64,000 bases of DNA from Bacteroidales bacterium (GTDB lineage Bacteria > Bacteroidota > Bacteroidia > Bacteroidales > F082): positions 1 through 64,000 of the forward strand of contig JAFZKP010000047.1 of assembly GCA_017553625.1 (NCBI GenBank), read 5' to 3'. The notes below the pieces were generated by a model. It searched no databases and had not been told where the DNA came from. It saw only the letters and a program-made list of their open reading frames with translations. Below are positions 17,345 to 27,751 of the stretch, in pieces. The translations under genes and the position numbers were made by a program. The stretch's first letter is position 1. Each line of letters starts with the position of its first letter.

Positions 17345-17884
17345 ATGGATTGGAATAGCAAAATCGACAAAAGCTGGTCTTTGTTCCTCGACCGCGACGG
17401 CGTTGTCAACACGCGGCTCGTTGACGATTATGTCAAGAATATCAATGAGTTCGAGTTTATGCCTGGCGTTTTGGATGCTTTTGGGATTTTTGCTGAGAAA
17501 TTCGGTAAGATTATCATAGTGACAAACCAACAAGGTGTCGGGAAAGGCATAATGACGATGAATGACGTTGCGAAAGTGCACGATTTTATGCTGAAGGAGA
17601 TTGAAAATCAAAAGGGTAGGGTGGATGCCATCTACGTTTGCCCGCAGCTTAAATCAGACCCTAACAATTTCCGCAAGCCGAGCCCGAAAATGGCTTACAT
17701 GGCTCAACATGATTTTCCGGAAATCGACCTTGAAAAATCAATCATGGTGGGTGACATGAATTCAGACCTTGAATTCGGGAAAAACTGCGGAATGTACACG
17801 GTTTTTGTCGGCGATGAACCGATAAAAATCAGACCTGACGCGAAATACAAGTCGCTTTTCGACTTTGCTAAAATATTAAAGTGA
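17345..17884 (+). CDS. gmhB: Heptose-1,7-bisphosphate 7-phosphatase (HAD family)
   Basis: 179 residues from the ATG at 17345. HAD motifs are LFLDRDGVVN (nucleophile and acid Asp), IIVTNQQGVGKG and MVGDMNSDLEFGKNCG. The insertion IYVCPQLKSDPNNFRKPSP fits the GmhB/histidinol-phosphatase subfamily, although the usual zinc-binding C-x-H-x-C set appears incomplete here (one Cys only). It would remove the 7-phosphate in ADP-heptose synthesis. Adjacency to gmhA supports this assignment over HisB-N. Confidence 0.87.
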   Translation: MDWNSKIDKSWSLFLDRDGVVNTRLVDDYVKNINEFEFMPGVLDAFGIFAEKFGKIIIVTNQQGVGKGIMTMNDVAKVHDFMLKEIENQKGRVDAIYVCPQLKSDPNNFRKPSPKMAYMAQHDFPEIDLEKSIMVGDMNSDLEFGKNCGMYTVFVGDEPIKIRPDAKYKSLFDFAKILK

Positions 17885-17927
17885 GACTTTAAATAAAATA
17901 TTGTAAAATATTTATAATCAAAAATAT

Positions 17928-19412
17928 ATGTCGTTGTTGATTTTATCGGTTTTTGTCATTTACACGGTGCTGATTCTTTTTATCGCACATGTGACGTCAC
18001 GCAAATCGACAAATGAGACTTTCTTTACCGGAAACAGGAAATCGCCATGGTTTGTGGTGGCTTACGGTATGATAGGAGCGTCGCTTTCGGGTGTGACTTT
18101 CATGTCGGTGCCTAGCGATGTTTACACCGGGCAGTTCACGTATTTCGGAATCGTACTCGGCTATATCATCGGTTATGCGGTTATTGCATTGATTTTGTTG
18201 CCTTTATATTATAAACTCAACCTGACTTCCATTTATTCATACCTTGAAATGCGATTCGGAAAACATTCCGAAAAAACCGGCGCGGCGTTCTTTATTTTAT
18301 CACGATTGCTTGGCTCGGCGCTTCGTATGTATCTGGTTGTCTTTGTGTTATATGAGTTTGTTTTCAAGGCTTGGGGAATCCCGTTCTGGGTTCCAGCCGT
18401 CATTTTTATAGCGTTAATACTTGTTTACACTTTCAAAGGTGGCATAAAAACCGTTGTCTGGACAGACACTCTGCAGACCACGTTTCTTCTTCTTGCAGCA
18501 ATAATAACCGTTGTATGCATACTGAAAGAGCTGAATATCTCAATTCCTGATTTGCTGAAAGCATCATCAGATCAAGGCTATACAAGGCTTTTTGAAACTG
18601 ATGCAAACCGACCTAACTTCTGGTTAAAACAGATTATCAGCGGCGCATTTATCACAATTGTGATGACAGGTCTAGACCAGGATATGATGCAGAAAAACAT
18701 GACGTGCAAGAATCTCCGCGCCGCCCAGAAAAACGTGATGACTTCAAGCATTCTGTTCATTTTTGTAAATATTATATTTCTTTGTCTCGGGGCCTCTTTG
18801 ATTTATTACGCACAACAAACGGGTTTCCAGCTTCCGACAAACGACAGTGGAGTAGTGGTAAACGACAAGATTTTCCCTTCTATAGCATTCAGTTTCAGTA
18901 AATTTACGAGCATAGTGTTCGTAATAGGACTTGTCGCTGCTGGTTATTCTTCCGCCGATGGCACTTTGACGGCACTCACGACGACATTCTGCTATAATTT
19001 CTTGGATTTTGGCAGCAAAAAAGACATTTCTGAAGAAGTGAAACTGAATAAAAGAAAGCAGATTCACATCATCTTTGCAATACTTTACCTGTTGGTAATC
19101 ATTGCGTTCCGTCCGTTCCACGACCAGTCGCTTATCAATAAGGTGTTTCAAATCGCGAGCTACACCTATGGTCCGTTGCTTGGACTATATACGTTCGGAC
19201 TTTTTATCAAAAAGCGCAAACCTATCGACAAAATTGTGCCTTACATTGCAATAGCGTCGCCTATTTTGAGTTATATATTAAATCTGTATTCAAAACAGAT
19301 ATTCAACGGATATCAATTCGGATTTGAGATATTGATAGTCAATGGCTTGATAACGTTTGTCGCGTTGCTTGCCATCAGTAAAAATGAATCAAAGGAAATA
19401 AACAAATGTTAA
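17928..19412 (+). CDS. Sodium:solute symporter (SSS family)
   Basis: 494 residues with about 13 hydrophobic helices. The early segment FFTGNRKSPWFVVAYGMIGASLSGVTFMS (read as GNRKSPWFVVAYGMIGAS) is the SSS core TM2 region, and GLVAAGYSSADGTLTALTTTF fits the TM9 Na+-site region with Ser and Thr residues. The substrate cannot be read from sequence; relatives carry sugars, sialic acid or amino acids. It lies 43 bp after gmhB and 16 bp before the DUF4831 gene, on the same strand. Confidence 0.9.
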   Translation: MSLLILSVFVIYTVLILFIAHVTSRKSTNETFFTGNRKSPWFVVAYGMIGASLSGVTFMSVPSDVYTGQFTYFGIVLGYIIGYAVIALILLPLYYKLNLTSIYSYLEMRFGKHSEKTGAAFFILSRLLGSALRMYLVVFVLYEFVFKAWGIPFWVPAVIFIALILVYTFKGGIKTVVWTDTLQTTFLLLAAIITVVCILKELNISIPDLLKASSDQGYTRLFETDANRPNFWLKQIISGAFITIVMTGLDQDMMQKNMTCKNLRAAQKNVMTSSILFIFVNIIFLCLGASLIYYAQQTGFQLPTNDSGVVVNDKIFPSIAFSFSKFTSIVFVIGLVAAGYSSADGTLTALTTTFCYNFLDFGSKKDISEEVKLNKRKQIHIIFAILYLLVIIAFRPFHDQSLINKVFQIASYTYGPLLGLYTFGLFIKKRKPIDKIVPYIAIASPILSYILNLYSKQIFNGYQFGFEILIVNGLITFVALLAISKNESKEINKC

Positions 19413-19428
19413 ACTAAAATACTGAATC

Positions 19429-20592
19429 ATGAAAAAGCTATTATTTGTATTCTCGTTATTCATGATGTCGTTAGGGCTTAATGCTCAATTTGTTACGACA
19501 AGTGCAAAGGATTTGACCGAATCAGATGATGACGGCATGTTTTATTATCTTCCAAGAAATGTGATAAAACTGGAGTTCACCGTTGAGCAGACAGATTATT
19601 ACATTGGACCATACGCTGAATTTGCTTCAAAAATGTTAGGATTGACTGATTTTGTCAAGGAACAAAAGACAGAATTTGCAATAAAAGATGTTGATATTCA
19701 AATAAGTAACGAGGCTGATCCAAATGCATTGTATTGCGTTGTCGATGAAAGAGGCAAGGATCCTATGCAAAGCCTGCTTGTTGACGATGACGGAATTATT
19801 CTCGCTTACGGCTTCGACAGCATTCCATCAGATGTTAAAATGACTCGTAACGTATTCAAATACAGTGACTTTACTGAAACAGAAAAGCCTGTGGTGTCTT
19901 TTGTTGAGATTTTGGATAAGGATTTTGAACCTGCTGAAGATGAAGAGGAAAAAGACGATGAAGAAGAAGAGGGTGGTGGTGAAAACACAAAAAAGAAGTC
20001 TACTGCAAAAATGTCAAAGGAAGACAAAGCCAAAGCTGTTGTTGAAAAGATTGCAAAGTTAAGAAACACTTATTTTGAGCTCGTTTCCGGTTATCAGGAA
20101 GTTTCATACGGCGAAGCTATAAAATTTATGGCTGAAAGTATGAAAAATATTGAAAATGAATATGTTAGCCTTTTCAAAGGAAAGGTTGTGAAAAGCATTT
20201 ACAAGAAAACTTTCTATATCACACCGGAAAGCAACCAGGCTGGTGGCTCGGCGACAGTTGCCAAACTTTCAGGCACTGACGGTCTTGTTGACGCCAACGG
20301 TAAAGGCGATGCCGTAAAAATACACTTTGAGAACATCAACACATTGTCAAATATATCTCAATTGAAGGAAAAAAAGAGAACGAGATTCGACAACATACTT
20401 TTCTACAGAATCCCTGCAAAATCAAATGTGAAGATTACTCTGGGCAATGTCGTTCTTGCTGAAAAGAAATTGAATATCAGCCAGTTCGGAATAATCAGAC
20501 CGATTGGTATAAAGAATAACAAGGTGCTGTTCAATCCGAATACCGGACAGATAATTTCAATCTTGAAGCAAGAAATTCCTGTTAAGAACTAA
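19429..20592 (+). CDS. DUF4831 family secreted/periplasmic protein
   Basis: 387 residues. A signal peptide (MKKLLFVFSLFMMSLGLNAQ) with cleavage after NAQ is clear. The mature protein matches the DUF4831 pattern: FYYLPRNVIKLEFTVEQT, then YYIGPYAEFASKMLGL and IKDVDIQISNEADPNALY. An acidic and lysine-rich linker (about 165-200, EDEEEKDDEEEEGGGENTKK) divides it from a C-terminal beta-rich domain. Function is unknown; the family is restricted to Bacteroidota. Its stop overlaps that of the convergent DUF3127 gene by 4 bp. Confidence 0.85.
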   Translation: MKKLLFVFSLFMMSLGLNAQFVTTSAKDLTESDDDGMFYYLPRNVIKLEFTVEQTDYYIGPYAEFASKMLGLTDFVKEQKTEFAIKDVDIQISNEADPNALYCVVDERGKDPMQSLLVDDDGIILAYGFDSIPSDVKMTRNVFKYSDFTETEKPVVSFVEILDKDFEPAEDEEEKDDEEEEGGGENTKKKSTAKMSKEDKAKAVVEKIAKLRNTYFELVSGYQEVSYGEAIKFMAESMKNIENEYVSLFKGKVVKSIYKKTFYITPESNQAGGSATVAKLSGTDGLVDANGKGDAVKIHFENINTLSNISQLKEKKRTRFDNILFYRIPAKSNVKITLGNVVLAEKKLNISQFGIIRPIGIKNNKVLFNPNTGQIISILKQEIPVKN

Positions 20593-20990
20593 AAAGGCAA
20601 ATCGTCACCATTGTCTGATGCGAAATATGCGTCAGGCATTGGTGGCAAAGGCTGTTGCGGCGCTTGTGGCGGCATTTGTCCCATTGTGGGCTGCTGTGGC
20701 GCTACAGGCTGCTGTGCAGCAGGCTGGTCAAGGTCGAATCTGAACGCCCTGACATCTGTATACCATTTCCCGTTAAATTCACGCGATTCTATGCTAATCT
20801 GGACCTTTATAGTTTGGCCGACAAAGAAACTGTTGGCTTCGTTTACACGTTCGTTCCAGCAAATCAGACACACTTTCTTTGGATACTGTTCAAGAGTCTC
20901 AATAATCAATTCCTGCTTTTTCCATGGTCCACGAGGTGAGTTTCCCTCAGTCAATGTGCCCAATTGTACAACTTTTCCAATGATTTCCAT
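20589..20990 (-). CDS. DUF3127 family protein (OB-fold-like)
   Basis: 133 residues. Residues 1-85 match DUF3127 (EIIGKVVQLGTLTEGNSPRG, then WKKQELIIETLEQYPKKVCL and NGKWYTDVRAFRFD), a small beta-barrel family of Bacteroidota that resembles single-strand-binding OB folds. A Pro/Gln/Ala-rich linker (QQPVAPQQPTMGQMPPQAPQ) leads to an acidic tip, DNGDDLPF, strikingly like the C-terminal tip of SSB. A DNA-binding or SSB-like role is therefore inferred. The convergent neighbour overlaps by 4 bp. Confidence 0.85.
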   Translation of the reverse strand: MEIIGKVVQLGTLTEGNSPRGPWKKQELIIETLEQYPKKVCLICWNERVNEANSFFVGQTIKVQISIESREFNGKWYTDVRAFRFDLDQPAAQQPVAPQQPTMGQMPPQAPQQPLPPMPDAYFASDNGDDLPF

Positions 20991-21016
20991 ATATTTTTCA
21001 AATTATTTTCCAAACG

Positions 21017-21024
21017 CAAAGATA
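21017..21024 (-). promoter_or_regulatory. -7 promoter box of the DUF3127 gene
   Basis: TATCTTTG on the minus strand, 27 bp ahead of the ATG at 20990. The remaining ~170 bp to the next gene are AT-rich, with only the TPR-gene terminator recognised. Confidence 0.6.
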
Positions 21025-21162
21025 ACATATTTTTTTCAACGTTTTCAAATTTCGACAAATTTTAACATAAGTTTCAAAATGATGAAAATTATCTAAAAAT
21101 TCTTTAAGATTTTCAAAATCCCTATTGTAAAATAATAAACATTATGTTAAATAGAGTATTTC

Positions 21163-21190
21163 AAAAAAGTGGAGACTTCTCATCTCCACT
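21163..21190 (-). terminator. Terminator of the gyrA-TPR operon
   Basis: On the minus strand AGTGGAGA (21183-21190) pairs with TCTCCACT (21168-21175) across 7 nt and is followed by T6 (21163-21168). It lies just after the TPR gene stop. Confidence 0.85.
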
Positions 21191-21196
21191 GGATTT

Positions 21197-22438
21197 TTAA
21201 TCAAGAGCTTTTGCTTTGTCCATCATCTTAAGACGTGTGTAGATGCCTCTCAAAGCCTGTTTTACAGCAGGATCTTCAGGAAGCAGTTCGTAAGTCTTTT
21301 CAACGTATGGCAATGCTCTCTCGTCGTATGTCTTAGCTTCTGCTGACAATGCGTCAGTCGCTGCAAGATATGCCTTGAAGTTTGAATACTCGCTCGGATC
21401 TTTCTTGTTTGCATCTTCGTAGATTTCTGAAGCCTTATCAATTAACAAAGCGCCTGCGTTGTAATATGCGTCAGCGAAATCCGGTTTTTCCTTAATTGCG
21501 CTTTCATAGTATCCAAGAGCTTTTTCAATGTCAAACAATTCTGAATCTTTGTTTCCGTAGATTGTACCGAGAATCAGATAATAAACTGGCTGATCAGTGT
21601 ATTTCTGAGCCATTCCCAAAATCTCATCAATGATTTCACCTTCTCTGTGAAGAGTCAAATAAGTGGTAATCATTTCGTTTATTAAGTTGGCATCATCCGG
21701 ATATTTCGCTCTACCTGTCGCGATTGTCTCAACTGCCTTGTCACCCTGGCCGAGTTCCTTGTAAGCGTTGATAAGACCAGCGTAATATGCAGGTTCTTCA
21801 TAGCCTTTTGACAACAGTTCCTCGTATGTTGCAGCTGCCACGTCATATTTGCCGAGTTTGTTTGCACAAATTGCGAGGTTGCTCAATGCTGCATCGTCAA
21901 TAACACCAAGCTTTGACACAGCGTCGTTGGCTTTCTGGAAATTGACGAGAGCGTCCTCATAATTGCCGTTGTTGAAGCTGTCGACACCAAGCTGATAGAA
22001 ATTGTTATCAATTGATTTAACGTAACTTGCGAGTTCCTGACCCACTTGTTGGAAATAATTCGGGTCATATTCGTTGACTTTCTGAACTGCGTCCAAAACC
22101 TTTGTGTAAGCATCTGGATCGAGGTCATAAAACTCAGGATATGCGCCGATTTTGTAGTAAACAACTGAATAATAATGCCAGGTCTTGCCTTGTTTTGCCG
22201 TCTCTTCGTTGAGAGTTGCTTTGTCGATGGCGTCTTTAGCTCTCTGCAAGACTATCTTGGCGTTGTTCATCTGTTTGGCAGCCTTGTCCATCTTGTTGAC
22301 AGCCTTGTAGTTATCAGCGGTTTCTATGAGCTGCTGAGCCTGTCTTTGGAACGACAATGCGCTCTGAACGTTTGAATTTTGTGCAATAGCAAAATTACCT
22401 AAAATTGCTAGTACTAAAACTAATACGGTTTTCTTCAT
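21197..22438 (-). CDS. Exported tetratricopeptide repeat protein
   Basis: 413 residues from the ATG at 22438, where MKKTVLVLVLAILGNFAIAQ forms a signal peptide; the open frame to 22549 would run back into gyrA. At least six TPR-like helix pairs are visible (YYKIGAYPEFYDLDPDAY, NFYQLGVDSFNNGNYEDALV, AYKELGQGDKAVETIATG, YYESAIKEKPDFADAYYNAG). It is probably periplasmic and binds partner proteins. It starts 16 bp after gyrA and the gyrA-TPR pairing is common in Bacteroidota, but no functional link to gyrase is known. Confidence 0.88.
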   Translation of the reverse strand: MKKTVLVLVLAILGNFAIAQNSNVQSALSFQRQAQQLIETADNYKAVNKMDKAAKQMNNAKIVLQRAKDAIDKATLNEETAKQGKTWHYYSVVYYKIGAYPEFYDLDPDAYTKVLDAVQKVNEYDPNYFQQVGQELASYVKSIDNNFYQLGVDSFNNGNYEDALVNFQKANDAVSKLGVIDDAALSNLAICANKLGKYDVAAATYEELLSKGYEEPAYYAGLINAYKELGQGDKAVETIATGRAKYPDDANLINEMITTYLTLHREGEIIDEILGMAQKYTDQPVYYLILGTIYGNKDSELFDIEKALGYYESAIKEKPDFADAYYNAGALLIDKASEIYEDANKKDPSEYSNFKAYLAATDALSAEAKTYDERALPYVEKTYELLPEDPAVKQALRGIYTRLKMMDKAKALD

Positions 22439-22454
22439 ATTTAATAATTTTAAG

Positions 22455-25019
22455 TTATACTTCTTGTTGGTTGTTTTCTGTATTAACGTTTTCGTTGTTC
22501 TCATTATTATCTTGATTCTCAACGTTTTCGATGTTTTCAGCGTTTTCATCGAATTCCTCGTCTTCTTCGATGTCCTCAGCCTTGACCTTTGTAACAGCAG
22601 CTATTTCGTCGTTGTCGCGGAGGTTGATGAGGCGCACGCCTTGTGTTGCACGTCCCATAACTCTAAGAGTTTCAACGGCTATTCTGATGAGGATGCCCGA
22701 TTTGTTGATAATCATGAGGTCGTCGCCGTCCACCACGTCCTTGATAGCCACCAACTTGCCTGTCTTGTCAGTAATGTTCATGGTCTTGACGCCCTTGCCG
22801 CCTCTGTTGGTGATGCGGTATTCCTCGAGGTCGGAACGTTTTCCGTAGCCCTTTTCAGAAACCACGAGCACGTTGGTTGCAGGGTCATCGATGCAAATCA
22901 TGCCCACCACTTCGTCGTCTTCGTCGTCAACGGTGATGGCGCGCACGCCGGAAGCCGTTCTACCCATCGGTCTTACGGTGGATTCTGGGAATCTGATAGC
23001 CCTACCCGACTTCAACGCGATGAGAATCTCGCTGTTGCCGCTTGTCATCTTGGCTTCAAGAAGCTCATCGCCTTCGCGGATGCCCAACGCGATGATACCT
23101 GTGGCACGCGGACGTGAGTAAGCCTCAAGCGTGGTCTTCTTGATGATACCCTTCTTCGTGATGAGTGTAAGATAATGATTCTCACAGAATTCAGGGCTCA
23201 TGTTTGTCAAGTTGATATACGCTTTGACGTTGTCGTCAGGGTCGAGGTGGATGAGGTTCTGGATTGCCCTGCCTTTGCTCGACTTGGTGCCTTCCGGAAT
23301 CTCGAACACGCGGAGCCAGTAGCATCTGCCCTTCTCTGTGAAGAACAGCATGTAGTTGTGGTTCGTCGCCACGAAAATCTGTTCGATGAAGTCCTCGTCG
23401 CGGGCGTCGGAGCCTTTAGAGCCCTTGCCTCCCCTGCTCTGGCGGCGGTATTCCGTCAGGTTGGTGCGTTTAATATAATTAAGGTGTGAGATTGTCACCA
23501 CGACGGCGTCGTCAGCGATGATGTCTTCCATCTTGAAATCTTCGGCGGTGTGTTCGATGGTGGTTCTGCGCTCGTCGCCGTATTTCTCCTTGATATTGAT
23601 GAGCTCGTTCTTGATGATGTCGAACTGCATCTCAGTGCTGCCGAGTATCTCTTTCAGATGAGCGATGAGCTTGTGGAGCTCGTCGAGTTCATCCATAATC
23701 TTCTTGATTTCAAGGCCTGCCAACTGTCCGAGACGATATGCCACGATTGCTGTCGCCTGTGGGTCGTCGAAACCGAACTGTTCCATGATGGCTTGTTTTG
23801 CCTCAGAGGAACCGCCTTTACAAGCCCTGATGGTGGCAATGATTTCGTCGACGATGTCGATGGCGCGTGCCAAACCTTCGAGGATATGGGCGCGTTTCTC
23901 GGCTTCGTGCAAGTCGTATTGCGTTCTGCGCACCACGCACTGGTGACGATGTTCCACATAATATTGAATCAGCTGTTTGAGATTCAATGTAAAAGGACGT
24001 CCATGCACCAGACACACGTTGTTGACGCTGAATGAGCTCTGGAGACCTGTCATCTGGAACAGCTTGTTCAGCACCACGCTCGACACGGCGTCGCGTTTGA
24101 GTTCGTAAACGATACGGAGACCGTTACGGTCGGATTCGTCACGGATGTCGGCAATGCCGTCAAGTTTCTTTTCAGATATAAGGTCGGCAGTACGTTTTAT
24201 CATGTCGGCCTTGTTGATTTGATAAGGTATCGACGTGGCTATGATGCGTTCGTGACCGCCATGTTCTTCGATGGTGGTGTTGGCTCTGATAACGATACGT
24301 CCCCTACCCGTCTCAAACGCCTGGCGAACACCTTCGTAACCGTAGATTATGCCGCCTGTCGGGAAATCAGGAGCCTTGATGTATTCCATCAACTCGCTGA
24401 TGGTGATGTCGTTGTTGTCGATGTAAGCGATGATTCCGTCAACCACCTCTCTCAGGTTGTGCGGTGCCATATTTGTTGCCATACCAACAGCGATACCGCT
24501 TGCTCCGTTGACCAGCAGGTTCGGGATGAGAGCAGGCAGCACTGTCGGCTCCTTTTCGGAATCATCGTAGTTGTTCATGAAATCGACCGTATCCTTGTCA
24601 AGGTCGGCGAGCAGTTCTTCCGATATCTTTCTCAAACGAGCCTCGGTGTAACGCATAGCCGCCGGCGGGTCGGCATCGGGCGAGCCGAAGTTGCCCTGTC
24701 CATCAACAAGAGGATAACGCATGTTCCAATCCTGCGCCAAATGCACCATGGCATCGTAAATAGACGAGTCGCCGTGAGGATGGAATCTTCCCATAACCTC
24801 ACCCACTACCTTAGCCGACTTCTTATAAGGGCGATTCGAGAGAACGCCCATGTCCATCATACCATAAAGGATACGGCGGTGTACAGGTTTCAAACCGTCT
24901 CTTACATCAGGCAAAGCACGCGCCACAATAACTGACATGGAGTAATCGATGTAGCTCGATTTCATGTGGTCCTCAATGCCGATAGGGACTATTCTTTCAC
25001 CTTCAAATTGTTCTTCCAT
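22455..25019 (-). CDS. gyrA: DNA gyrase subunit A
   Basis: 854 residues. The catalytic tyrosine is Y124 in [10 protein letters not shown]. The quinolone region [13 protein letters not shown] keeps Ser85 and Asp89 (equivalents of E. coli S83 and D87), so the sequence reads as quinolone-sensitive at these sites. The GyrA box appears as QSRGGKG, near the start of the C-terminal beta-pinwheel, which marks gyrase rather than ParC. With GyrB it introduces negative supercoils. The last ~40 residues are acidic and Asn-rich ([20 protein letters not shown]). A TPR gene follows 16 bp downstream. Confidence 0.97.
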   Translation of the reverse strand: MEEQFEGERIVPIGIEDHMKSSYIDYSMSVIVARALPDVRDGLKPVHRRILYGMMDMGVLSNRPYKKSAKVVGEVMGRFHPHGDSSIYDAMVHLAQDWNMRYPLVDGQGNFGSPDADPPAAMRYTEARLRKISEELLADLDKDTVDFMNNYDDSEKEPTVLPALIPNLLVNGASGIAVGMATNMAPHNLREVVDGIIAYIDNNDITISELMEYIKAPDFPTGGIIYGYEGVRQAFETGRGRIVIRANTTIEEHGGHERIIATSIPYQINKADMIKRTADLISEKKLDGIADIRDESDRNGLRIVYELKRDAVSSVVLNKLFQMTGLQSSFSVNNVCLVHGRPFTLNLKQLIQYYVEHRHQCVVRRTQYDLHEAEKRAHILEGLARAIDIVDEIIATIRACKGGSSEAKQAIMEQFGFDDPQATAIVAYRLGQLAGLEIKKIMDELDELHKLIAHLKEILGSTEMQFDIIKNELINIKEKYGDERRTTIEHTAEDFKMEDIIADDAVVVTISHLNYIKRTNLTEYRRQSRGGKGSKGSDARDEDFIEQIFVATNHNYMLFFTEKGRCYWLRVFEIPEGTKSSKGRAIQNLIHLDPDDNVKAYINLTNMSPEFCENHYLTLITKKGIIKKTTLEAYSRPRATGIIALGIREGDELLEAKMTSGNSEILIALKSGRAIRFPESTVRPMGRTASGVRAITVDDEDDEVVGMICIDDPATNVLVVSEKGYGKRSDLEEYRITNRGGKGVKTMNITDKTGKLVAIKDVVDGDDLMIINKSGILIRIAVETLRVMGRATQGVRLINLRDNDEIAAVTKVKAEDIEEDEEFDENAENIENVENQDNNENNENVNTENNQQEV

Positions 25020-25059
25020 TTATCTTTCCTTTAAATTTAAAAATCCAAAAAATAATTTA

Positions 25060-25067
25060 CAAAAATA
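25060..25067 (-). promoter_or_regulatory. -7 promoter box of gyrA
   Basis: TATTTTTG on the minus strand, about 41 bp ahead of the gyrA ATG. An inverted repeat (CGGATT...AATCCG) immediately upstream overlaps the region where the -33 element should lie. Confidence 0.55.
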
Positions 25068-25166
25068 CGGATTTTTTTTGAATCCGAAACAAAAATATTT
25101 CATATTTTTTTTATTAAAATAAAACAAAAAATAACGTTTAAGGGTTATAAATACGTTTATTATTCG

Positions 25167-25174
25167 TATCTTTG
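25167..25174 (+). promoter_or_regulatory. -7 promoter box of clpC
   Basis: TATCTTTG, 22 bp ahead of the ATG at 25197. It excludes most of the upstream TTG-initiated extension. Confidence 0.6.
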
Positions 25175-25196
25175 CAATTTGAAAAAATTTAGTTTT

Positions 25197-27749
25197 ATGG
25201 ATCAGAAATTTTCACCAAGAGTGCGGGAGATTTTGTTTCACAGCCATGAGGAAGCCGTGAAAATGGGGAATCCGTATATCGGGCTGGAACATATTTTTCT
25301 TGGCATCATTGATGACAACGACAGTAATGCGGTTCATATTTTAAGGACGTTAGAGCTTGATATTGAGGCGTTTAGGTCAAAGTTGGAGGCGTCGGTGAAA
25401 TCCAACAACGTCATTGCGGGAAACACCGACAACCTGCCGTTGACAAAACAGGCCGAGAGAGCTTTGAAGTTCACAAATATTATTGCAAAAGACTTCAACA
25501 GCGACCATGTGGCGTCGGAGCACCTGATGCTCGCCATTTTGCACGATGATAACAATATCATTTCGCAACGTCTTGAATATGAGGGAATTACATTTGACAA
25601 GTATAAAAAGGAAGTGATGAAATTAACGCCTAAATATCCTGTAAAGGACAAGGATGAAGATATAGTTGAGGCACCTCAGAACATGTTTCAGTTTGATGAG
25701 GATGACGATGATGGCGGAGTGAAATCGTCGGAAACGACGCAGCGCAAGGGCAACTCGAAGTCGAGCACGCCTGCTCTTGACAGTTTCGGAAGGGATTTGA
25801 CGCGCGCCGCCGAGGAAGGCCGCCTCGACCCTATCGTTGGACGCGAGAAGGAACTGGAGCGCATCGCGCAGATTTTGAGCCGTCGCAAGAAAAACAACCC
25901 GATTCTCATTGGAGAGCCTGGTGTCGGAAAGTCGGCGATAGCGGAAGGACTGGCGCAACGCATTGTGGAACATAAGGTTTCGCGCACTTTGTACAACAAG
26001 CGCATAGTGATGCTCGACCTCGGCTCTGTCGTCGCCGGAACGAAATACAGAGGTCAGTTTGAGGAACGTATGAAAGCGATTCTCAATGAGTTGGAGAAGA
26101 ATCCGGATATCATCATTTTCATTGATGAGATTCACAACATTGTGGGCGCAGGCAACGCAAACGGCTCACTCGACGCTTCCAACATGTTCAAGCCGGCGCT
26201 TGCGCGCGGCGAGCTGCAGTGCATCGGCTCCACCACTCTTGACGAATACCGCCAGTATATCGAGAAAGACGGTGCTCTTGAACGCCGTTTCCAGAAAATA
26301 TTGGTGGAACCGACGACATCGGAAGAGACAGTGCAGATTCTCAACAACATAAAGAGCAGGTACGAAGACCATCATCAGGTGAAATACGAGCCTGAGGCGA
26401 TTGAGGCTTGCGTCAAGCTGACGAACCGCTACATCTCAGACCGCAACCTTCCAGACAAAGCCATTGACGCGATGGACGAAGCGGGCGCGCGAGTGCATAT
26501 CAGCAATATTCATGTGCCATTGGAAATCATAGAATTGGAACATGAGATTGAAAATGTACGTCTGAAAAAGAAACAGGCCATAAAGGAGCAGAAATTTGAA
26601 GATGCCGGGCATTATCGCGATGAGGAGAAACGCATGGTCGAGGCTCTTGAAAAGGCGAAGAAAGACTGGGATAACGAGACAAACATACATCGTGAGACGG
26701 TGACGGAACAGAATGTGGCTGAAGTCGTCGCGATGATGACGGGCGTGCCGGTTCAGCGCATCGCGCAGAACGAAGGCGACCGTCTGATGAGCATGGAGAC
26801 GGAGCTAGAAGGCACCGTCATCGGACAGGATGATGCGATAAAGAAAGTGGTCCGCGCCATCCGCCGTAACCGTGCCGGATTGAAAGACCCGAACAGACCT
26901 ATCGGAAGTTTCATTTTCCTTGGTCCGACAGGTGTCGGAAAGACATATCTCGCCAAGGTTCTTGCGAAGTATCTCTTTGATTCCGAGGATGCTTTGATAA
27001 GAATCGACATGAGCGAATATATGGAGAAATTTGCGGTGTCGCGTCTCGTTGGAGCGCCTCCAGGATATGTCGGATACGAGGAAGGCGGCCAGCTTACTGA
27101 AAAAGTGCGCAGGAAGCCCTACTCTATCGTACTCCTTGACGAAATCGAGAAGGCGCATCCAGATGTGTTCCATCTGCTTCTGCAGGTCCTTGACGACGGC
27201 GTTCTGACTGATTCTCTTGGCAGGAAAGTCGATTTCAAGAACACGATTATCATCATGACATCGAACATCGGCTCACGACAGCTGAAAGACTTCGGATTAG
27301 GCGTCGGATTTGGCACACAGGCGAAGAAGAACTCGAAAGATGCATATAGTCACAGCGTTATAGAAAACGCGCTAAAACGTTCGTTTGCCCCTGAATTCCT
27401 TAACAGAGTCGATGACGTGGTGATTTTCGAGTCGCTTGACAAGGAGAGCATCAACAAGATTATTGACATCGAGCTGAAAAACGTGTACGAGCGCATTGCA
27501 GAGATGGGCTATCAGATGGAACTCACGGAAAAGGCTCGCGATTTCATCGTCGAGAAAGGCTGGGACGAGCAATACGGAGCACGTCCGCTGAAACGCGCCA
27601 TCCAGAAATATGTGGAAGACGTTTTGGCAGAGGAAATCATCAAGACGAGACTGAAAAAAGGAGCGAAAATCGTGATAGATTACGATTCTGAAAATGATGA
27701 TATGACTGTACAGACACAAAATTTTGCGTCTGTACAAACGGCAGAATAA
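25197..27749 (+). CDS. clpC: ClpC-type AAA+ chaperone of the Clp protease
   Basis: 850 residues from the ATG at 25197. The N-domain (1-145) has two Clp repeats, followed by an acidic linker. AAA module 1 carries GEPGVGKSA and [15 protein letters not shown] middle region with a UVR-like coiled coil ([20 protein letters not shown]) marks ClpC rather than ClpB. AAA module 2 has [22 protein letters not shown] and [15 protein letters not shown]. An FGLGVGFG segment after module 2 Walker B resembles the ClpP-docking loop. It unfolds substrates for ClpP degradation in the cytoplasm. cca follows after 2 bp. Confidence 0.96.
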   Translation: MDQKFSPRVREILFHSHEEAVKMGNPYIGLEHIFLGIIDDNDSNAVHILRTLELDIEAFRSKLEASVKSNNVIAGNTDNLPLTKQAERALKFTNIIAKDFNSDHVASEHLMLAILHDDNNIISQRLEYEGITFDKYKKEVMKLTPKYPVKDKDEDIVEAPQNMFQFDEDDDDGGVKSSETTQRKGNSKSSTPALDSFGRDLTRAAEEGRLDPIVGREKELERIAQILSRRKKNNPILIGEPGVGKSAIAEGLAQRIVEHKVSRTLYNKRIVMLDLGSVVAGTKYRGQFEERMKAILNELEKNPDIIIFIDEIHNIVGAGNANGSLDASNMFKPALARGELQCIGSTTLDEYRQYIEKDGALERRFQKILVEPTTSEETVQILNNIKSRYEDHHQVKYEPEAIEACVKLTNRYISDRNLPDKAIDAMDEAGARVHISNIHVPLEIIELEHEIENVRLKKKQAIKEQKFEDAGHYRDEEKRMVEALEKAKKDWDNETNIHRETVTEQNVAEVVAMMTGVPVQRIAQNEGDRLMSMETELEGTVIGQDDAIKKVVRAIRRNRAGLKDPNRPIGSFIFLGPTGVGKTYLAKVLAKYLFDSEDALIRIDMSEYMEKFAVSRLVGAPPGYVGYEEGGQLTEKVRRKPYSIVLLDEIEKAHPDVFHLLLQVLDDGVLTDSLGRKVDFKNTIIIMTSNIGSRQLKDFGLGVGFGTQAKKNSKDAYSHSVIENALKRSFAPEFLNRVDDVVIFESLDKESINKIIDIELKNVYERIAEMGYQMELTEKARDFIVEKGWDEQYGARPLKRAIQKYVEDVLAEEIIKTRLKKGAKIVIDYDSENDDMTVQTQNFASVQTAE

Positions 27750-27751
27750 TA

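Noticed and set aside
19806-20069. Serine-rich open frame on the minus strand inside the DUF4831 gene
   Set aside because: It is the complement of the acidic Glu/Lys-rich coding stretch and has no promoter or homology signature; the same applies to 15943-16152.
22455-25019. Quinolone-resistance change in GyrA
   Set aside because: Ser85 and Asp89 (E. coli 83 and 87) are the sensitive residues.
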